A DNA stretch of 8,465 nt from Atopobium sp. UBA1382 (lineage in GTDB: Bacteria > Actinomycetota > Coriobacteriia > Coriobacteriales > Atopobiaceae), in the NCBI GenBank assembly GCA_002305805.1, contig DBQY01000018.1, positions 16,478-24,942 on the forward strand. Reading direction: 5' to 3'. The notes beneath the pieces were generated by a model. The model was not told the origin of the DNA. It saw only the letters and a list, made by a program, of their open reading frames with translations, and did not search any database. How positions within the stretch are numbered: the stretch's first letter is position 1; every line of letters starts with the position of its first letter. This document shows, one piece after another, positions 6,139 to 8,465 of the stretch. Both the position numbers and the translations under genes were made by a program.

Positions 6139-6174
6139 TATGCCTGTCTGTGTACCCCCAGCCAAGGAGCCCGC

Positions 6175-7482
6175 ATGACCCCAGAGACGCAGCCGGAATC
6201 CGGCAACGCCCAGCAGAAGATGCCGCTTGCCTACCGGCTCTACGGCCTGTTCTGCATCCTGCTCGGCATCTTCACGCTCTTCGCCGTGGTGATGTTCGCC
6301 GCGCTCATGACCTGGGCGCTCCAGACCGACCCGTCGATGATCATCGTTGGCACCGACCCCACGCTGCCCGTGGTCCTTCTCGTCATCTCGTACCTGATCA
6401 CCTTCGCGGACGGCATCGCACTCATCGTCTTTGGCCGCATGCTGCGCAAGGGCAGCCGGCGCAACGCCGTGCTCATCTCCCACGTGCTCATCGCGACGTC
6501 CGTGGTGCAGATCCTGTTCAAGCTGATGCTGCAGGGCGTCGACCTCTCGCTCATCCCCGACGCCATCCAGCTCTTCCTGCTGATCGCGGTCTCGGTCACC
6601 GTTGACCCGTCGCTCAAGCAGGAGCGCGCGCTTCAGCGTCATGTGCGCGACATGGTGGAGCGCGAGGCTGCCGAGGAGGGCATGCTCGGCCGCGACTACG
6701 AGGGCAAGGGCTACATCGAGCTCAACTTCTTCAACCTGTTCTGGCTCTTCGTGATCTGCTGCTTCCTCGGCCTCATCATCGAGACCGTCTACCACTTCGC
6801 CGTCGTGGTCCCCGGAGAGATCCAGGACCGCGCGGGCCTGCTCTTCGGCCCGTTCTCGCCGATCTACGGCTTTGGCGCGGTGCTCATGACCGTGGCGCTC
6901 AACCGCTTCTACAAGGCCAACCCGGCGATCATCTTCGTGGTCTCCGCCGTGATTGGCGGCCTGTTCGAGGCGGCGACCTCGCTCTTCATGGAGCTCGGCT
7001 TTGGTGCGGTGGCCTGGGACTACTCGGGCTCCACGATCTTCGGGCTCTTCCCCGACCCGATCGCCGCGATCTTTGCCGGGCGCACCTCGACCCTCTTCAT
7101 GTGCATGTGGGGCGCGCTCGGCTTCGTGTGGATCAAGCTCTGCCTGCCGTGGATGCTCAAGCTCATCAACCTCATCCCGTGGAAGGTCCGCTACTCGTTC
7201 ACCACGCTCTGCGCCGTCCTCATGCTCGTGAACGGCGTCATGACGCTCGAGGCGCTGGACTGCTGGTTCGAGCGGCTCTCCGGCATCCCGCAGACCACGC
7301 CCATCGAGCAGTTCTACGCCGAGCACTACGACAACGACTACATGGCGCACCGCTTCGAGTCCATGACCATCACGCCGGACGACTCCGCCCGTGTGGACGG
7401 CGCCGGGCGCACCGACGCGGCCGAGGCCGACGAGTCCGTGATCGAGAAGGACGCCGACGAGACGTTCGAGGACGTTGCATGA
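6175..7482 (+). CDS. CmpB-type integral membrane protein (putative ABC-transporter type IV family)
   Basis: The protein has 435 residues from the ATG at 6175, with AAGGAG at 6164-6169, 5 bases upstream; the frame is open further upstream but without a ribosome site. It has two membrane parts. The N-terminal part has about four hydrophobic segments (about 23-48, 64-88, 98-119, 127-144). A charged linker (145-182) leads to the C-terminal part with segments at about 187-211, 228-246, 250-273, 305-329 and 339-359. The C-terminal part shows the CmpB signature: FFNLFWLFVICCFLG...ETVYH (185-207), GLLFGPFSPIYGFGAVL (221-237) and the GLFEAATS...WDYS segment (262-284). It ends with the family-like tail containing AEHYDNDYMAHRF (382-394), then a very acidic stretch (400-435). 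The family is named as a putative ABC transporter component but has no proven transport role. Its stop overlaps the start of the lipase-like gene (ATGA, 7479-7482), so translation is probably coupled. Confidence 0.85.
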   Translation: MTPETQPESGNAQQKMPLAYRLYGLFCILLGIFTLFAVVMFAALMTWALQTDPSMIIVGTDPTLPVVLLVISYLITFADGIALIVFGRMLRKGSRRNAVLISHVLIATSVVQILFKLMLQGVDLSLIPDAIQLFLLIAVSVTVDPSLKQERALQRHVRDMVEREAAEEGMLGRDYEGKGYIELNFFNLFWLFVICCFLGLIIETVYHFAVVVPGEIQDRAGLLFGPFSPIYGFGAVLMTVALNRFYKANPAIIFVVSAVIGGLFEAATSLFMELGFGAVAWDYSGSTIFGLFPDPIAAIFAGRTSTLFMCMWGALGFVWIKLCLPWMLKLINLIPWKVRYSFTTLCAVLMLVNGVMTLEALDCWFERLSGIPQTTPIEQFYAEHYDNDYMAHRFESMTITPDDSARVDGAGRTDAAEADESVIEKDADETFEDVA

Positions 7483-8465
7483 CGGAGGCGACGGAGCGGA
7501 GGCGTCCGCGTTGGGGGCTGCGCGTTCTTCTCGGCCTGCTGATCGTTGTGGTCGTGGCGGGCATCGCGCTGTTCGTGGCGGTGCAGCACCGGCTCGACCA
7601 GCGCAGCCGCGGCGAGGGCGTGGTCCAGGCCCCGAGCGAGTTCGCCGCGCTGGAGAACTCGACCGGCCGCACCGGTGCCTTCACCGCGAGCATCGACTTC
7701 ACGAGCATGGCAACGGGCGCCGAGACCATCTCCACCGAGGTCGCCTGGGACGACGAGTGGTTCTTCCAGGACCCCACGGTCTACAACCACGAGCTCGCCA
7801 CCACGTGCTCGGTGCTCTCGGCCGTGGCCAACTCGGAGTCCGCGTACTACCAGGCGGGATCGACCTCGCCGGCCTACATGGAGCAGGCGCTGGCCGAGCT
7901 GGGCTTCGAGGAGATCTCCACGGCGTCCTACCAGTACCGCAGCGAGATCTTCGACGAGGTCGTGGACTTCATCACCGGCACGGACGACGTCGTTGCCTAC
8001 TCGGTGGCCACCAAGCGCGTGACCAGCGCGAGCGGGGCCGAGAAGACCCTCTTCCTGGTGTCGATCCGCGGCAGCTACGGCTCGGAGTGGCTGAGCGACC
8101 TCAACATGGGTAGCGCTGCGACCTACGACATGGAGGAGATCACGCACGAGGGCTTCTCCGAGGCCGCGCGCGAGATCGTGGACGAGCTCGCGGCGCGCAT
8201 CACCGAGGAGGCGGGCCTCGACGGCACCGATGACATCTGCCTGCTCTTCACCGGACACTCGCGCGGCGCGGCCACGGCCAACCTCGCCGCCGCGTACGCC
8301 GACGAGATGAGCCAGGGCATGCGCGTGCTCGCGCCGCTCGAGAGCATCTACTGCTACACCTTTGCCACGCCCACGGTCACGACCTTCGACAACTCGCGTG
8401 ACGCGCTCTACGGCAACATCTTCAACGTCATGAACCCGAGCGACCTGGTGCCGCGCCTGCCGCTC
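7479..8465 (+). CDS. Membrane-anchored class 3 lipase-like alpha/beta hydrolase (3' end missing)
   Basis: The frame opens at the ATG at 7479, overlapping the previous stop by four bases (ATGA), and stays open to the right edge (329 residues). After a short basic stretch (RRRPRW), residues about 13-35 form one hydrophobic helix, a type II anchor or uncleaved signal, which places the catalytic part outside the membrane. Class 3 lipase features are LFLVSIRGSYGSEW (about residues 191-204, the oxyanion-side strand), the nucleophile elbow FTGHSRGAATANLAA with Ser261 (codon 8259-8261), YCYTFATPTVT, and NVMNPSDLVPRLP with the acid Asp322 (8442-8444). The catalytic His lies beyond the window. Substrates of this family are esters and acylglycerols, but the specificity here is unknown. 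Co-translation with a CmpB-type membrane protein suggests a shared role at the cell envelope (inference). Confidence 0.85.
   Translation, partial: MTEATERRRPRWGLRVLLGLLIVVVVAGIALFVAVQHRLDQRSRGEGVVQAPSEFAALENSTGRTGAFTASIDFTSMATGAETISTEVAWDDEWFFQDPTVYNHELATTCSVLSAVANSESAYYQAGSTSPAYMEQALAELGFEEISTASYQYRSEIFDEVVDFITGTDDVVAYSVATKRVTSASGAEKTLFLVSIRGSYGSEWLSDLNMGSAATYDMEEITHEGFSEAAREIVDELAARITEEAGLDGTDDICLLFTGHSRGAATANLAAAYADEMSQGMRVLAPLESIYCYTFATPTVTTFDNSRDALYGNIFNVMNPSDLVPRLPL

Noticed and set aside
5971..7350. Upstream extension of the LysR frame through the CmpB-type gene
   Set aside because: The protein start is fixed by the HTH beginning MNIRQLQFFY at 5970 with AGGGG upstream; the extension is low-complexity antisense of a real gene.
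7338..8258. Minus-strand open frame of 306 codons opposite the lipase-like gene
   Set aside because: No domain is visible, the translation is rich in Arg/Val/Gly/His typical of antisense frames, and the plus-strand frame carries clear lipase motifs.
1..8465. CRISPR array, tRNA/rRNA, prophage, toxin-antitoxin or defence island
   Set aside because: I saw no regularly spaced direct repeats, cloverleaf-type sequences, integrase or transposase genes, or paired small toxin/antitoxin frames; all larger frames belong to ordinary enzyme, regulator or membrane families.

Overview
The window is about two-thirds G+C, with G/C-ending codons and tightly packed genes in both orientations. Together with the protein types present, including CmpB-type membrane proteins, a membrane-anchored class 3 lipase and palindromes built on GGGAC/GTCCC, this suggests an actinobacterium, most likely a gut or oral member of Coriobacteriia (Olsenella/Atopobium/Collinsella-like). 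The placement is an inference from composition and gene style, not from a marker gene.

Layout from left to right: (1) the 3' three-quarters of a family S10 serine carboxypeptidase-like gene (+), running in from the left edge; (2) a perfect 14-bp palindrome that supplies the TGA stop codon of both convergent neighbours; (3) a zinc-type metallo-beta-lactamase-fold hydrolase (-); (4) a divergent flavin reductase-family (FMN split-barrel) gene (+); (5) a strong hairpin terminator; (6) a 98-residue glycine-rich protein of unknown function (-); (7) a Gfo/Idh/MocA-family NAD(P)-dependent oxidoreductase (-); (8) a divergent multi-pass membrane protein of unknown function (+); (9) a 33-bp perfect inverted repeat with nested palindromes (REPIN-like), whose right end is the stop codon of the next gene; (10) a LysR-type regulator (-); (11) a divergent CmpB-type (putative ABC-transporter type IV) membrane protein (+), overlapping by ATGA with (12) a membrane-anchored class 3 lipase-like alpha/beta hydrolase (+) that runs off the right edge.

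Most of these genes look like ordinary, independent chromosomal loci. The only clear operon is CmpB-lipase, and the divergent LysR gene next to it is the obvious candidate regulator. No mobile-element genes, phage genes, CRISPR, tRNA or rRNA were seen, and no gene-free stretch exceeds about 205 bases. I found no convincing multi-gene undescribed system. The most unusual content is the pair of palindromic intergenic elements that provide stop codons for neighbouring genes, and the two uncharacterised proteins (the 98-residue Gly-rich protein and the five-segment membrane protein).
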